Assembly (NCBI GenBank): GCA_900539725.1
Contig: UQDI01000005.1
Coordinates: 17,559-81,558 of the forward strand
Reading direction: 5' to 3'
Length of the DNA stretch: 64,000 nt
Source of the DNA: an uncultured Eubacteriales bacterium
GTDB taxonomy: Bacteria; Bacillota; Clostridia; Tissierellales; Peptoniphilaceae
The translations under genes and the position numbers were made by a program. The notes beneath the pieces are model-generated. The model worked only from the letters and a program-made list of their open reading frames with translations, was not told where the DNA came from and did no database searches. Of the stretch, positions 38,095 to 46,983 are shown piece by piece; the first letter of the stretch is position 1; every line of letters begins with the position of its first letter.

Positions 38095-40212
38095 TTATTG
38101 TTCTTCTGATTCAGAATTTTCTATTGCATTTTTAAATAACGCACCCATATCTTCTGATAAGTCATCATTTTGTACAGGTAATTCTTTTACTTCAGCTTCC
38201 TTTACTTCTTTTCCTTCAACTTCAGGTTTTTCTTCTTCATGAACTTCTTCAGCTGCTGGAGCTTCTTCTTCGTATTCTTGTTCTTCTTCTACTGGTTCTT
38301 CAAGTCTTCTCTTAGATACGCTAACCTTCTTGTCTTCATGAATTTCAGTAATCATAACTTCGAAGCGATCGCCAACTTTTAATACGTCTTTTGGATCATT
38401 AACTCTCTTATGAGAAATTTGTGAAACGTGTAGTAAAGCATCTACGCCTTCCATAATTCTAACAAAAGCACCGTATGATTCAATATTAACAACTTCAACT
38501 TCAACAACATCGCCTTCGTGGTATTTTTCTGTAAATACTGTCCATGGTTCAGGTACTGTTTGTTTTAATCCAAGTGAAATTCTATTTCTTTCTTTATCTA
38601 CTGATAAAACTTTAACTTCAATTTCTTCACCTTGTTTTAAAACTTCCTTAGGATTTCTAATTCTTCCCCATGTAAGGTCTGTGATGTGTACTAATCCATC
38701 AATTCCGCCTAGATCAATGAAAGCACCATAATCAACGATTCTAGCTACTACACCTTTGACTATTTCTCCTTCTTTGATGTTTTCCCAAGCTTCTTCTCTC
38801 TTCTTATCAAGTTCTTTCTTTTCAACAGCTTTTCTAGAGAATACTAATCTTCTTTTATTTATATCAACGTCGATAATTACAACGTCTAGATTTTGTCCAA
38901 CAAATTCTTCAAGGTTTTCTTTATATCTAACTGATACTAATGAAGCTGGTATAAATCCTTGGATTCCGCTATAGTTAACAATCAAGCCACCTTTAGTGAC
39001 AGATTTAACTTTTACAGAAACTACTTCGTCTCTTTCCTTAACTTCTTCAATCTTTTCCCAAACTTCCATTTCTTTCAACTTCTTAGTTGATAGAACTACG
39101 TTACCTTCTCCATCGTCAATCTTAACTACATAAACTTTAATCTTATCGCCTTGTTTATATAGATCCTTTGGATTAACATCTTCTTCAGCTAGGTCTTCTT
39201 TTTTGATTATACCGTCGCTTCTAAAGTTGATGTTAACACTAACATCGTTGTCAGTTACATAAAGAACTTCACCTTCAATGATTTCGCCTCTTGATATTCT
39301 CTTGAAAGAATCATCAATAGCTTTAATCATTTCATCTTTTTTTGTTTCTTTAGCATCCTCCTTTTTCATTGTTTCATCGTGGTTTAAATTTTCCATTACT
39401 TTAATTGCCTCCTTAATTATATCATCAGGTACCGAAGCACCTGCTGTAATACCAATATTATAATCTGGTTTTATTAAACTCATGTCCAGCTCATGAATAT
39501 TTTCAAGTAAATATGTTTTAGGATTAATAGTTTTCGAAATCTCATACAATTTTTTAGTATTTGAACTGAAATTTGATCCAAAGACTAAAACCATATCTAC
39601 TTTATTTGCAAGCTCCCTAACAGCCTTCTGTCTGTTTTCAGTAGCATTGCATATAGTGTTAAATACAAGCACATCCTCATTACGCTCTTCTAAGCACTTT
39701 GACATCTTATCAAATTTATCATGAATAAATGTTGATTGTGCAAAGAATGCAATATGATTTAAGCCAATAATTTCTTTAGCTTCATCTAAATCCTTAATGA
39801 CGATTGCTTCTGTTTTAGAATGAGAAACTATAGCTTTTACTTCTGGATGTTCTTTATCACCCGCTATAATAACATTATAACCTATATTTGAATATTTTTC
39901 CACTAATTCGTGAATATTTTTTACTTTTATACAAGTTGTATCGCAAATATTTTTATGATTATCCTCTAGGAGCTTAGTGTTTTCAATGGTTTCACCATGC
40001 GCGCGTATGATTATATTATTTGAAAATATTTTTTTATAATCATCAATTTTTTTTAGCCCACGTCTAGAAAAATCATCGATAACTGTTTGATTGTGAATTA
40101 AGTCACCAACTATCTCCGCTTCTTTGTTTTCTTCTAAAAACTCATTTGCTTTTTTTACAGCCAATCTAACACCTGAACAAAAGCCGTAGTACTTTGCTAA
40201 ATATATCTTCAT
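38095..40212 (-). CDS. ispH: Bifunctional IspH (HMBPP reductase)-ribosomal protein S1 fusion
   Basis: A 705-residue fusion. Residues 1 to about 280 are IspH, the iron-sulfur enzyme making IPP and DMAPP in the MEP pathway. Cluster cysteines appear in YYGFCSGVRLAV, NICDTTCIK and NTICNATENRQ. After a Lys/Glu-rich linker, residues about 310-655 hold four S1 RNA-binding domains (for example VKGVVARIVDYGAFIDLGG, VEVEVVNIESYGAFVRI). A highly acidic Glu-rich tail closes the protein. IspH-S1 fusions are known from Clostridia. The S1 part may act in translation initiation or as a general RNA binder. It shares one base with the plsC gene and ends the long operon that begins at 51.9 kb. Confidence 0.93.
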   Translation of the reverse strand: MKIYLAKYYGFCSGVRLAVKKANEFLEENKEAEIVGDLIHNQTVIDDFSRRGLKKIDDYKKIFSNNIIIRAHGETIENTKLLEDNHKNICDTTCIKVKNIHELVEKYSNIGYNVIIAGDKEHPEVKAIVSHSKTEAIVIKDLDEAKEIIGLNHIAFFAQSTFIHDKFDKMSKCLEERNEDVLVFNTICNATENRQKAVRELANKVDMVLVFGSNFSSNTKKLYEISKTINPKTYLLENIHELDMSLIKPDYNIGITAGASVPDDIIKEAIKVMENLNHDETMKKEDAKETKKDEMIKAIDDSFKRISRGEIIEGEVLYVTDNDVSVNINFRSDGIIKKEDLAEEDVNPKDLYKQGDKIKVYVVKIDDGEGNVVLSTKKLKEMEVWEKIEEVKERDEVVSVKVKSVTKGGLIVNYSGIQGFIPASLVSVRYKENLEEFVGQNLDVVIIDVDINKRRLVFSRKAVEKKELDKKREEAWENIKEGEIVKGVVARIVDYGAFIDLGGIDGLVHITDLTWGRIRNPKEVLKQGEEIEVKVLSVDKERNRISLGLKQTVPEPWTVFTEKYHEGDVVEVEVVNIESYGAFVRIMEGVDALLHVSQISHKRVNDPKDVLKVGDRFEVMITEIHEDKKVSVSKRRLEEPVEEEQEYEEEAPAAEEVHEEEKPEVEGKEVKEAEVKELPVQNDDLSEDMGALFKNAIENSESEEQ

Positions 40213-40760
40213 TATAATGATACTATCCTATCCATTAAGTTTTCGGAGAAATCTCCTTCTAGCTTTTCAAATTCATCTACATCAATTATTTCACCAAAAG
40301 TTATTTTAACTTTAGAAAAAATTTTGTAGCTCGATTCAATATGGCAAGGAACTATGTTTGTGCCAGTTCTTTTTGCAATCAAGTGTATGCCATCTTTTGC
40401 CTTTGCTGTTCCATCAACATTTCTAGTGCCTTCTGGGAAGAAAATCAAATTATTGCCATTCTTAAGTGTTCTCATAACATCTTTTATAGCTTTGATATCA
40501 GCTTTTTCCCTATCTACTTTTATAGCGTTAGATTTATTAAGTATAAACCTTGTAAATGGGTTTTCGTAAAGTTCTTTTTTTGCGAAGAAAGCTACGTTTG
40601 TACCTAAATTCATCGCTACAAATATGGGGTCCCAGTTTGATCTATGATTGCCTGCGACTATAAAATTTGTATCTTGTTTTAAATTTTCCTTGCCTTTTAT
40701 TTCAAATCTGAATAATATTCTGCAAATTATTATTCCAACAAATCTAATGACTTTATACAT
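40212..40760 (-). CDS. plsC: 1-acyl-sn-glycerol-3-phosphate acyltransferase
   Basis: Transfers the second acyl chain to make phosphatidic acid at the membrane; 182 residues, compact for the family. The catalytic motif NHRSNWDP (His-X4-Asp) is near residue 38 and the substrate motif FPEGTRN near 108. A short hydrophobic N-terminus (VIRFVGIIICRILFRF) would associate with the membrane. It overlaps cmk and ispH by one base each (TAATG junctions). The order cmk-plsC-ispH/rpsA is conserved in Clostridia. Confidence 0.93.
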   Translation of the reverse strand: MYKVIRFVGIIICRILFRFEIKGKENLKQDTNFIVAGNHRSNWDPIFVAMNLGTNVAFFAKKELYENPFTRFILNKSNAIKVDREKADIKAIKDVMRTLKNGNNLIFFPEGTRNVDGTAKAKDGIHLIAKRTGTNIVPCHIESSYKIFSKVKITFGEIIDVDEFEKLEGDFSENLMDRIVSL

Positions 40761-41758
40761 TATTTATCTCCATTTATATAAGAAAGCATAAGCTCAACTG
40801 TTTCTTCGATGTTCTTATCATCTGTATTTACTTCTATAGCGTCACTTGCTTTTACAAGTGGATCTACTTCCCTATGTGAGTCGTAGTCATCTCTACGGAT
40901 AAGGTCCTTTTTGATGTCATCAAAATTAACGTCTAAACCTTTTTCCAAGTATTCTTTGTATCTTCTTTTAGCTCTTACGTCAGCTGAAGCTGTTAAAAAG
41001 AACTTGAAGTCGGCATCCTTTAATACAACTGTACCTATATCACGTCCATCCATAATCACAGATGATTTAGAAGCTATCTCTCGCTGCAAACTTACTAGTC
41101 TTTTTCTTACATCTCTATATTGACAAACATAGGAAACGTTTTTATCGATACGCTCGTTTCTTATCTTATCATCAACACAAAGCCCATCTAGGAAGATATG
41201 GTTTTCAAAATAATCTATCTTAGTTTTTTCAGCTAAGGCCACAACATCTTCTTCAGATTTAGGATCAATATTATTGTTTAAAACCTTTAGTGTTAGTGCT
41301 CTATACATTGAACCGGTATCAACATAATTAATCTTAAGTTTTTCTGCTAATAGCTTAGCTATAGTGCTTTTGCCAGCACTTGTTGGACCATCTATAGCCA
41401 CTTTTATGTTATTACTCATATATTTATCCTTTCTTAAGCTTTGCGTTTTACCTATATATACATCTTTTTTTTCTATGTCATCATTATAAAATACACTTAG
41501 TCTAATAACACCTAGCATCTGTCCTTCCACAAGCATTTCGTTTATACATATCAAAGCTGTATCATTTAAACCAATGTATCTAGCAGCAAGAGCTGGATAT
41601 GCCTTGTCTAAGTCTTGAGTCACTGTGAATAAAATGCATTTAATCTCTTTTTTATCTAAATTATTTACGTTTATTATCTCTTCTAATAAAACTTTGCTTT
41701 GATTAATTATTGAACTAGCCGTATTTTGAGCATCTACTGCTCCTCTAATTACTACCAC
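40760..41758 (-). CDS. cmk: AroH-type chorismate mutase fused to cytidylate kinase
   Basis: A 332-residue fusion. Residues 1 to about 111 are an AroH-class chorismate mutase (chorismate to prephenate). The active-site set known from Bacillus AroH can be lined up by eye: Arg5, Arg60, Cys71, Glu74, Arg86, Tyr101. From about residue 117 it is a complete cytidylate kinase (CMP/dCMP phosphorylation) with P-loop DGPTSAGKST, GSMYRALTL, DGRDIGTVV and the RAKRRYKEYLEKG lid. GTG start at 41758. An internal ATG (codon 114, position 41419) has TCCTTT-complement AAAGGA 7 bases upstream, so free Cmk may also be made. Other prephenate pathway genes are not in the window. Confidence 0.9.
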   Translation of the reverse strand: MVVIRGAVDAQNTASSIINQSKVLLEEIINVNNLDKKEIKCILFTVTQDLDKAYPALAARYIGLNDTALICINEMLVEGQMLGVIRLSVFYNDDIEKKDVYIGKTQSLRKDKYMSNNIKVAIDGPTSAGKSTIAKLLAEKLKINYVDTGSMYRALTLKVLNNNIDPKSEEDVVALAEKTKIDYFENHIFLDGLCVDDKIRNERIDKNVSYVCQYRDVRKRLVSLQREIASKSSVIMDGRDIGTVVLKDADFKFFLTASADVRAKRRYKEYLEKGLDVNFDDIKKDLIRRDDYDSHREVDPLVKASDAIEVNTDDKNIEETVELMLSYINGDK

Positions 41759-41766
41759 ACCATCAC

Positions 41767-42999
41767 CTACTCAATGCTCATTGCTGCTTGATAAGCTGTT
41801 GAAAACGCTATTTGTAAGTTATATCCACCTGTTAAAGCGTCTATATCTAAAACTTCACCAACTATATATAGCTTATTTACTAATTTTGATTCCATAGTCT
41901 TAGGATCAATTTCCTTTACATTAACTCCGCCTGCAGTGATTATCGCTTCATCTATATCTCTTAAAGAGTTGTACTTAAGATTGAAGTGTTTAAGATTATT
42001 AATTATGGCAGCTCTTTTAAGTTTTGTAATATCACATGCTTTTTTATAATAATCTAAGTCAATATCTTTTAGAAATATATTTATTAATTTTTTTGGAAGA
42101 AGCTTCTCTAGGACCTTGCCAATGGATTTTAAGTGCTCTTCTTCAAATAGCATTAGAAGCTTATTATCTAGCTGTTCTTCATTTAGTGCAGGTTTTAGAT
42201 CTAAATAGATAGTATAATCTTCATCATCTTTCATATATGAGGATGCGCTCAGTATTATTGGGCCAGATATACCAAAATGAGTAAAGAGCATCTCTCCAAA
42301 TTCAGTAAATATAGTCTTTTTCTTTTGATTTATGACTTTTACTTCTACATTTCTAAGTGATAGTCCCATAAGCTCAAGTCTATCCTCTTTACTTAAATTT
42401 GTGTTCATTGCAACAAGTGAGGCCTTAATTGGCTTTATACTATGTCCAAACTTTTGCGCAAGTCTATAGCCATCGCCATTAGAACCAGTTACTTTATAGC
42501 TCATTCCTCCACAAGCAATTACAAGGTTTTTTGCATAATCTACTCCAGAATTAGATATTATTTTAAATAAATCTTCATTTTTTTCTAAATCTTTAACTGT
42601 GCTTTCATTTTTAAATTCTATATTCGAGTCCTTTATAAGCTTCTTAAACAATTCAATTATTTCCATGGCGTCATCCGACTGAGGGAATACTCTATTGCCT
42701 CTTTCAACTTTAGTTTTTACGCCATTGTCATTAAAAAATTTAATAAGATCATTAGCCGAATAATTATTTAATGAGCTATACATAAACTTTTCGTTGTGAA
42801 CGATATTTTTAAGTATATTATCATTATCAGAATAATTACAAATATTGCATCTGCCCTTACCAGTTATTCTCAGCTTTCTTCCAGGATATTTATTTTTATC
42901 ATATAATATTACGCTTTTGCCGCGTTTAGCACAGTTAACAGCAGTAAAAAGACCTGCAGCTCCTGCACCAACGACAGCGACATCATATACTTTATTCAT
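41767..42999 (-). CDS. HI0933/YhiN-family flavoprotein
   Basis: A 410-residue FAD-binding oxidoreductase of the HI0933 (BaiN/RdsA) family. The Rossmann fingerprint VAVVGAGAAGLFTAVNCAKRG lies at residues 6-26. The family hallmark PGRKLRITGKGRCNICNYSD follows, with the C-terminal TAGGVNVKEIDPKTMESK and GEVLDIDALTGGYNLQIAF. The physiological substrate is not known for most members. It lies between the RpiR-type regulator and cmk in the long operon and shares one base with the regulator. Confidence 0.9.
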   Translation of the reverse strand: MNKVYDVAVVGAGAAGLFTAVNCAKRGKSVILYDKNKYPGRKLRITGKGRCNICNYSDNDNILKNIVHNEKFMYSSLNNYSANDLIKFFNDNGVKTKVERGNRVFPQSDDAMEIIELFKKLIKDSNIEFKNESTVKDLEKNEDLFKIISNSGVDYAKNLVIACGGMSYKVTGSNGDGYRLAQKFGHSIKPIKASLVAMNTNLSKEDRLELMGLSLRNVEVKVINQKKKTIFTEFGEMLFTHFGISGPIILSASSYMKDDEDYTIYLDLKPALNEEQLDNKLLMLFEEEHLKSIGKVLEKLLPKKLINIFLKDIDLDYYKKACDITKLKRAAIINNLKHFNLKYNSLRDIDEAIITAGGVNVKEIDPKTMESKLVNKLYIVGEVLDIDALTGGYNLQIAFSTAYQAAMSIE

Positions 43000-43868
43000 T
43001 ATTTATCTTCATAAGGATCAAAATCGTATATGTCGTATGACTTATAAATCCTTTCCATTTCTGTTAGATAATCTTGTGTTGAATCTAAATTTTTAAAGCT
43101 AAGTCCAGCTATAATGATGTTTATCAAAGATAGTGGAGCAACAAAGGAGTCGATAAATAGAATTATATCGTTTTTAGCAATTAAAACTAGGTCGCTGTTC
43201 TTAGCGATGGTAGTGTTTGTATTGTCTGTAAGAGATATAACCTTGCTTCCCTTTGATTTGGCGTATTTCAATATACTTACTGATTTTTTAGAATATCTTG
43301 GATAGCTTATACAAAAGAATGTATCTTTTTCATTCATGTGTAGCATGCTCTCAAATACTATATCATCGTCAGAATTAATAATGATCGCTTCTTTGCCCAT
43401 TAATTTCAAATAAAAGCAAAAATAATTTGCTAAAAATGAAGAGGTTCTTAAGCCTAGTACAAATATTTTTCTACTATTGTTTAAAATGTCTATACCTTCA
43501 AATAGCTTTTCTGTGTCAAGATCATTTTTTAATCTCTTCACGTCGTGAGCGTCAGTTGCTAAACATGACTCAACAAGCTCATCCATAGTTGTTATCTCTC
43601 TAAGCTTAATTCTGTCAATGTTTGATAGACTTATCTTAGCTAGCTCGTGTATATCATCTTTCAATTCTTTGTATCCATCATAACCAAGTAATGTTGCGAA
43701 TCTTACTACTGTTGACTCACTTAAGCCTAGTTCCATAGCAAGTTTTTGAGCTGTTTGGAAGGTCGATTTGTGAAAATTGTTGAGAATATAGTCAGCAATT
43801 AACCTTTGACCCTTACTAAATTGCTTTTTGTTTTGTTCAATTCTATAAATTAGATTTTTCTCCATCAT
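42999..43868 (-). CDS. MurR/RpiR-family transcriptional regulator
   Basis: A regulator with an N-terminal helix-turn-helix of the HTH_6 type (about residues 1-75, LGLSESTVVRFATLLGYDGYKELK). A SIS sugar-phosphate-binding domain follows (about 105-240, IFVLGLRTSSFLANYFCFYL). RpiR proteins usually sense a phosphosugar and control its catabolism. No sugar gene is nearby, so the target is unknown. The in-frame GTG at 43874 is less likely than ATG 43868 (or 43865), which follow GAGGAG at 5-8 bases. It overlaps the methyltransferase gene by 26 bases. Confidence 0.87.
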   Translation of the reverse strand: MMEKNLIYRIEQNKKQFSKGQRLIADYILNNFHKSTFQTAQKLAMELGLSESTVVRFATLLGYDGYKELKDDIHELAKISLSNIDRIKLREITTMDELVESCLATDAHDVKRLKNDLDTEKLFEGIDILNNSRKIFVLGLRTSSFLANYFCFYLKLMGKEAIIINSDDDIVFESMLHMNEKDTFFCISYPRYSKKSVSILKYAKSKGSKVISLTDNTNTTIAKNSDLVLIAKNDIILFIDSFVAPLSLINIIIAGLSFKNLDSTQDYLTEMERIYKSYDIYDFDPYEDK

Positions 43869-44436
43869 CTTCACTCCTCTTCTCTAAAATATATGTTTTA
43901 CATGGTTTATTCTTTTGATTAATAAACTCTAATTTGATAACATTAAATATTTTTTGATCTAAACTTTTTAAATAATCATAAATCTTACTATCTTCCAGGC
44001 TGCCTTCTTCGTGGCCAGGATATGTAGTTATCATAATGATTGCACCATAGTTAAGTCTTACTAATAGCTCTTGTATAGAACTCATAGTAGTATCTAGTCT
44101 TGTTACTAGATTTTTATCAGCTCCAGGTAAGTAGCCTAGGTTATATATAGCAAAGTCAATATTTTCTCTTATATCCGATAAATCATCGTGACTTTTATTT
44201 AAATAAATACAATTCTTATATGCGTAAGACTCTAATAGTGATCTTGTATTTTCTATTGCCTTTGTTTGTATATCATAAAGATATAGCTTTTCATAATTTG
44301 GCGCGTTTTTCAAAATTCTTAAGCTGTCGTAACCATTGCCGCAAGTCATATCAACAAGTATCTTCTTATCTTTAAGAAAAGTTTTTAATAAGTAATCAAT
44401 AAAATGATTAGTGTTATCTAAGAATTTATATTTCAT
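43843..44436 (-). CDS. mnmM: Class I SAM methyltransferase, MnmM/YtqB family
   Basis: A 197-residue methyltransferase. The SAM motif DMTCGNGYDSLRIL is near residue 29, the second acid in LYDIQTKAI near 53. Family-specific NLGYLPGADKNLVTRLDTT and TYPGHEEGSLEDSKI follow. YtqB of Bacillus has been shown to be MnmM, which methylates the nm5s2U34 wobble base of tRNA, so the same job is inferred here. It overlaps rluB by 4 bases (ATGA). Confidence 0.85.
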   Translation of the reverse strand: MKYKFLDNTNHFIDYLLKTFLKDKKILVDMTCGNGYDSLRILKNAPNYEKLYLYDIQTKAIENTRSLLESYAYKNCIYLNKSHDDLSDIRENIDFAIYNLGYLPGADKNLVTRLDTTMSSIQELLVRLNYGAIIMITTYPGHEEGSLEDSKIYDYLKSLDQKIFNVIKLEFINQKNKPCKTYILEKRSEDDGEKSNL

Positions 44437-45149
44437 CTAAACGATTCAACTTCTTCCTTTGATAGTCTTCTGAATTCTCCGACCTTTAGTTGGCCTAATT
44501 CTAGAGTGCCTATCTTAACTCTTTTAAGCATAAGGACCTTATATCCTAAGACTTTAAACATATTTCTAACTTGATGATTTCTTCCTTCACATATCGATAT
44601 AGATACTAAGGAGCTGTCATCATATACATTTAGCACTTTTACTATGCTTGGAGCTGTCTTAACTCCGTCTAGATATACGCCGTTTCTTAATTTGTTAAGA
44701 TCATTCTTATTAGGAGCCTTATCTAGCTTAGCTATATATTCTTTATATATTTCATTTTTTGGATGCATAATGCCATTGGACCATTGACCATCATTTGTTA
44801 AAAGCAACAAGCCAGTAGTGTTTGCGTCTAGCCTACCAACTGGATAAATCCTCTTTTTTATCTTGTAATCATATAAATCAGAAATAATGTTTTTAGCATA
44901 TTTATCTTTTAGTGTTGTTACGTAGCCTAGTGGTTTGTTTAGTGCAATGTATATTTTTTTATCTTTATCCACGGAGACTACTTCACCGTTTAACTTTACT
45001 ACATCACTTTCTGGATCGACGAAGAACGGCATCTTCTCAACCACTTTATTATTTACTCTTACTCTCTTTTTTTCAATAAGTTCGTCTGCCCTTCTTCGAG
45101 ACACTTCTGCATTTTCAGCTACAAACTTATTCAGTCTCACTTTCTCCAT
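44433..45149 (-). CDS. rluB: rRNA pseudouridine synthase, RluB/RsuA family
   Basis: A 238-residue protein with an N-terminal S4 RNA-binding domain (about 4-60, RLNKFVAENAEVSRRRADELI) and a pseudouridine synthase domain with the catalytic Asp in VGRLDANTTGLLLLTNDG (about 103). In Firmicutes the scpA-scpB-rluB order is conserved and this member modifies 23S rRNA. The exact target uridine is inferred. It begins within the end of scpB (23-base overlap). Confidence 0.92.
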   Translation of the reverse strand: MEKVRLNKFVAENAEVSRRRADELIEKKRVRVNNKVVEKMPFFVDPESDVVKLNGEVVSVDKDKKIYIALNKPLGYVTTLKDKYAKNIISDLYDYKIKKRIYPVGRLDANTTGLLLLTNDGQWSNGIMHPKNEIYKEYIAKLDKAPNKNDLNKLRNGVYLDGVKTAPSIVKVLNVYDDSSLVSISICEGRNHQVRNMFKVLGYKVLMLKRVKIGTLELGQLKVGEFRRLSKEEVESFR

Positions 45150-45675
45150 TGTCTTGCCTTTCTATATTTATATCCATGTTTATATCTGGAAGCTCAGATA
45201 AATCTTCTATGCCAAAGCTTCTTAAAAAGATATCACTTGTCCCATAAAGTATTGGCTTGCCAGGTGTATCAAGTCTGCCTACTTCTTCTATTAAGCCTCT
45301 GTCAAGCAAAGTGTTAACAGGACCGTCTGACTTTACAGATCTTATTTTTTCTATTTGCATCTTAGTAACTGGTTGTTTATAAGCAATTATTGATAGCGTT
45401 TCGATAGATGCATTGCTTAGATTATTTTTTGGCTTTTCACTCAGTAGTTTTTTAACGTAATCAAAGTATATGTCTCTGCTAATAAGCTGATAAGAGCTAT
45501 TCATTCTAATGATTTTTAATCCATCATTTGATGAATCCATTTCACTTCTTAGATCTCCTATAGCTCTTTCAATTTCATCAATATCTACTTCACATATATC
45601 GCTAATAGTTTTAATATCCAGAGGATCTCCCCATGCAAATAGCAATGCTTTAATTATTTCTTTTATATCATTCAT
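45127..45675 (-). CDS. scpB: Segregation and condensation protein B
   Basis: Winged-helix partner of ScpA in the SMC condensin complex, which compacts and separates chromosomes. 182 residues from the ATG at 45675, which follows GGGTGAT; a GTG at 45684 would add three residues. Typical sequence: IKEIIKALLFAWGDPLDIKTIS at the N-terminus, then LSNASIETLSIIAYKQPVTKMQIEKIR. The smc gene itself is not in the window. It overlaps scpA by 8 bases. Confidence 0.94.
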   Translation of the reverse strand: MNDIKEIIKALLFAWGDPLDIKTISDICEVDIDEIERAIGDLRSEMDSSNDGLKIIRMNSSYQLISRDIYFDYVKKLLSEKPKNNLSNASIETLSIIAYKQPVTKMQIEKIRSVKSDGPVNTLLDRGLIEEVGRLDTPGKPILYGTSDIFLRSFGIEDLSELPDINMDINIERQDNGESETE

Positions 45676-46381
45676 GATTATCACCCAAGTATGTAAAATC
45701 TATATCTGAGAATGTTGCTTCTTGTTCGTAGCTAATAACTTTGTTTTGTATAAGCTCTAAAACGCTGATAAACAAGGTAATTACATAAGCTACGTCCACT
45801 ATTTCAGGAATAAACTCACTTAGTTTTACTTTTTTATTTTTCTTAAATTTTTTAACAATATCATTAGTCATCTTTTTGACGCTATATTTTTCTCTACGTA
45901 TGCTGCTAGGTTCTTCTTTGATAATTGTTCTCTTATTAGTCAAAAGTGATACAAGTACTTTAGATAGATTGTTCAAGTCAAAGTTAAGGTCAAGAGCATC
46001 ATCTTTTTCATCAATCTCATCCATTGGCTTAAATACAAAGTTATTCGACTCTTCATACATTGTGTTTAAGTACAGAGATACATCTTTAAATATCTTGTAT
46101 TCAAGAATATTTTTACTAAGTTCTAGACGTGGATCTTCCTCAATATTATCCTTTTCTACTGGTATAAGCATTTTCGATTTTATCTCCAGCAATCTTGATG
46201 CCATAACTAAAAAGTCACTGCTCATCTCGACATCTATCTCTTGTGAAGTATTGATATAGTCAAGAAATTTTTCTGTTATTTCATTGATGGGTATATCGAA
46301 TATATCCATCTTGTCCTTATCTATTAGTTCTAATAGTACATCAAAAGGACCTTTATAGCTGCTTATTTCAACGTTATACAT
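45668..46381 (-). CDS. scpA: Segregation and condensation protein A
   Basis: The kleisin that bridges Smc heads, 237 residues. N-terminal YKGPFDVLLELIDKDKMDIFDIPI is the hallmark that binds the Smc neck; the C-terminal winged helix (about 165-237) binds the Smc cap. A Lys/Arg-rich middle separates them. Shares one base with the preceding site-2-protease gene and overlaps scpB. Confidence 0.95.
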   Translation of the reverse strand: MYNVEISSYKGPFDVLLELIDKDKMDIFDIPINEITEKFLDYINTSQEIDVEMSSDFLVMASRLLEIKSKMLIPVEKDNIEEDPRLELSKNILEYKIFKDVSLYLNTMYEESNNFVFKPMDEIDEKDDALDLNFDLNNLSKVLVSLLTNKRTIIKEEPSSIRREKYSVKKMTNDIVKKFKKNKKVKLSEFIPEIVDVAYVITLFISVLELIQNKVISYEQEATFSDIDFTYLGDNHE

Positions 46382-46983
46382 CAGACTATCTTTCCTATCA
46401 GATTAATCATAAAATTAACCATTGGTATAAGTATTTTATCAAGATTATCAGTCATTATTAGTAATAAGAGTAGTATATATCCATATTTTTCGTACTTTAT
46501 TAGATAATACTCATACTTTGGTGGTAAAAATGAAAACAACAGCTTTGATCCATCTAGTGGTGGAATAGGAATAAGGTTAAATACGCCTAAAACTATATTG
46601 AACCAGAATATATTCATAAATAGCTCAAATACGAAGTCATTTAGCCTTATATGTTTCATAATAATTACTGAAATTATTGCCAAGATAAAGTTAGTTAATA
46701 CACCAGCAATAGAGACGAAGAAAGTACCTTTTTTTCTGTCTCTAAAGTTATTTGGGTTTATCATAACTGGTTTTGCCCAACCGAATTTGAAGAAAATCAA
46801 ACAAATAGTTCCGATTGGATCAAGATGATGAAGTGGATTTAAAGATAATCTACCATCGTTTTTTGCTGTCTCATCACCACAAAGGTATGCTGCGTATCCG
46901 TGTGCCATCTCGTGAGGTATTATTGCAACAAGCACAGCTATTGTTCTTATAATAATATCTTGTAAATTAATATCGCCAAACAT
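46381..46983 (-). CDS. Site-2 protease family membrane protein (M50)
   Basis: A 200-residue intramembrane metalloprotease of the small M50 type. The zinc motif HEMAH lies near residue 24 in the first core helix, and the third ligand is in NLIPIPPLDGSKLL near 139. Four or more hydrophobic helices are visible. It lacks a PDZ domain, unlike RseP at 58 kb. Such proteins sit next to scpA-scpB in many Firmicutes; their substrates are not known. Confidence 0.9.
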   Translation of the reverse strand: MFGDINLQDIIIRTIAVLVAIIPHEMAHGYAAYLCGDETAKNDGRLSLNPLHHLDPIGTICLIFFKFGWAKPVMINPNNFRDRKKGTFFVSIAGVLTNFILAIISVIIMKHIRLNDFVFELFMNIFWFNIVLGVFNLIPIPPLDGSKLLFSFLPPKYEYYLIKYEKYGYILLLLLIMTDNLDKILIPMVNFMINLIGKIV

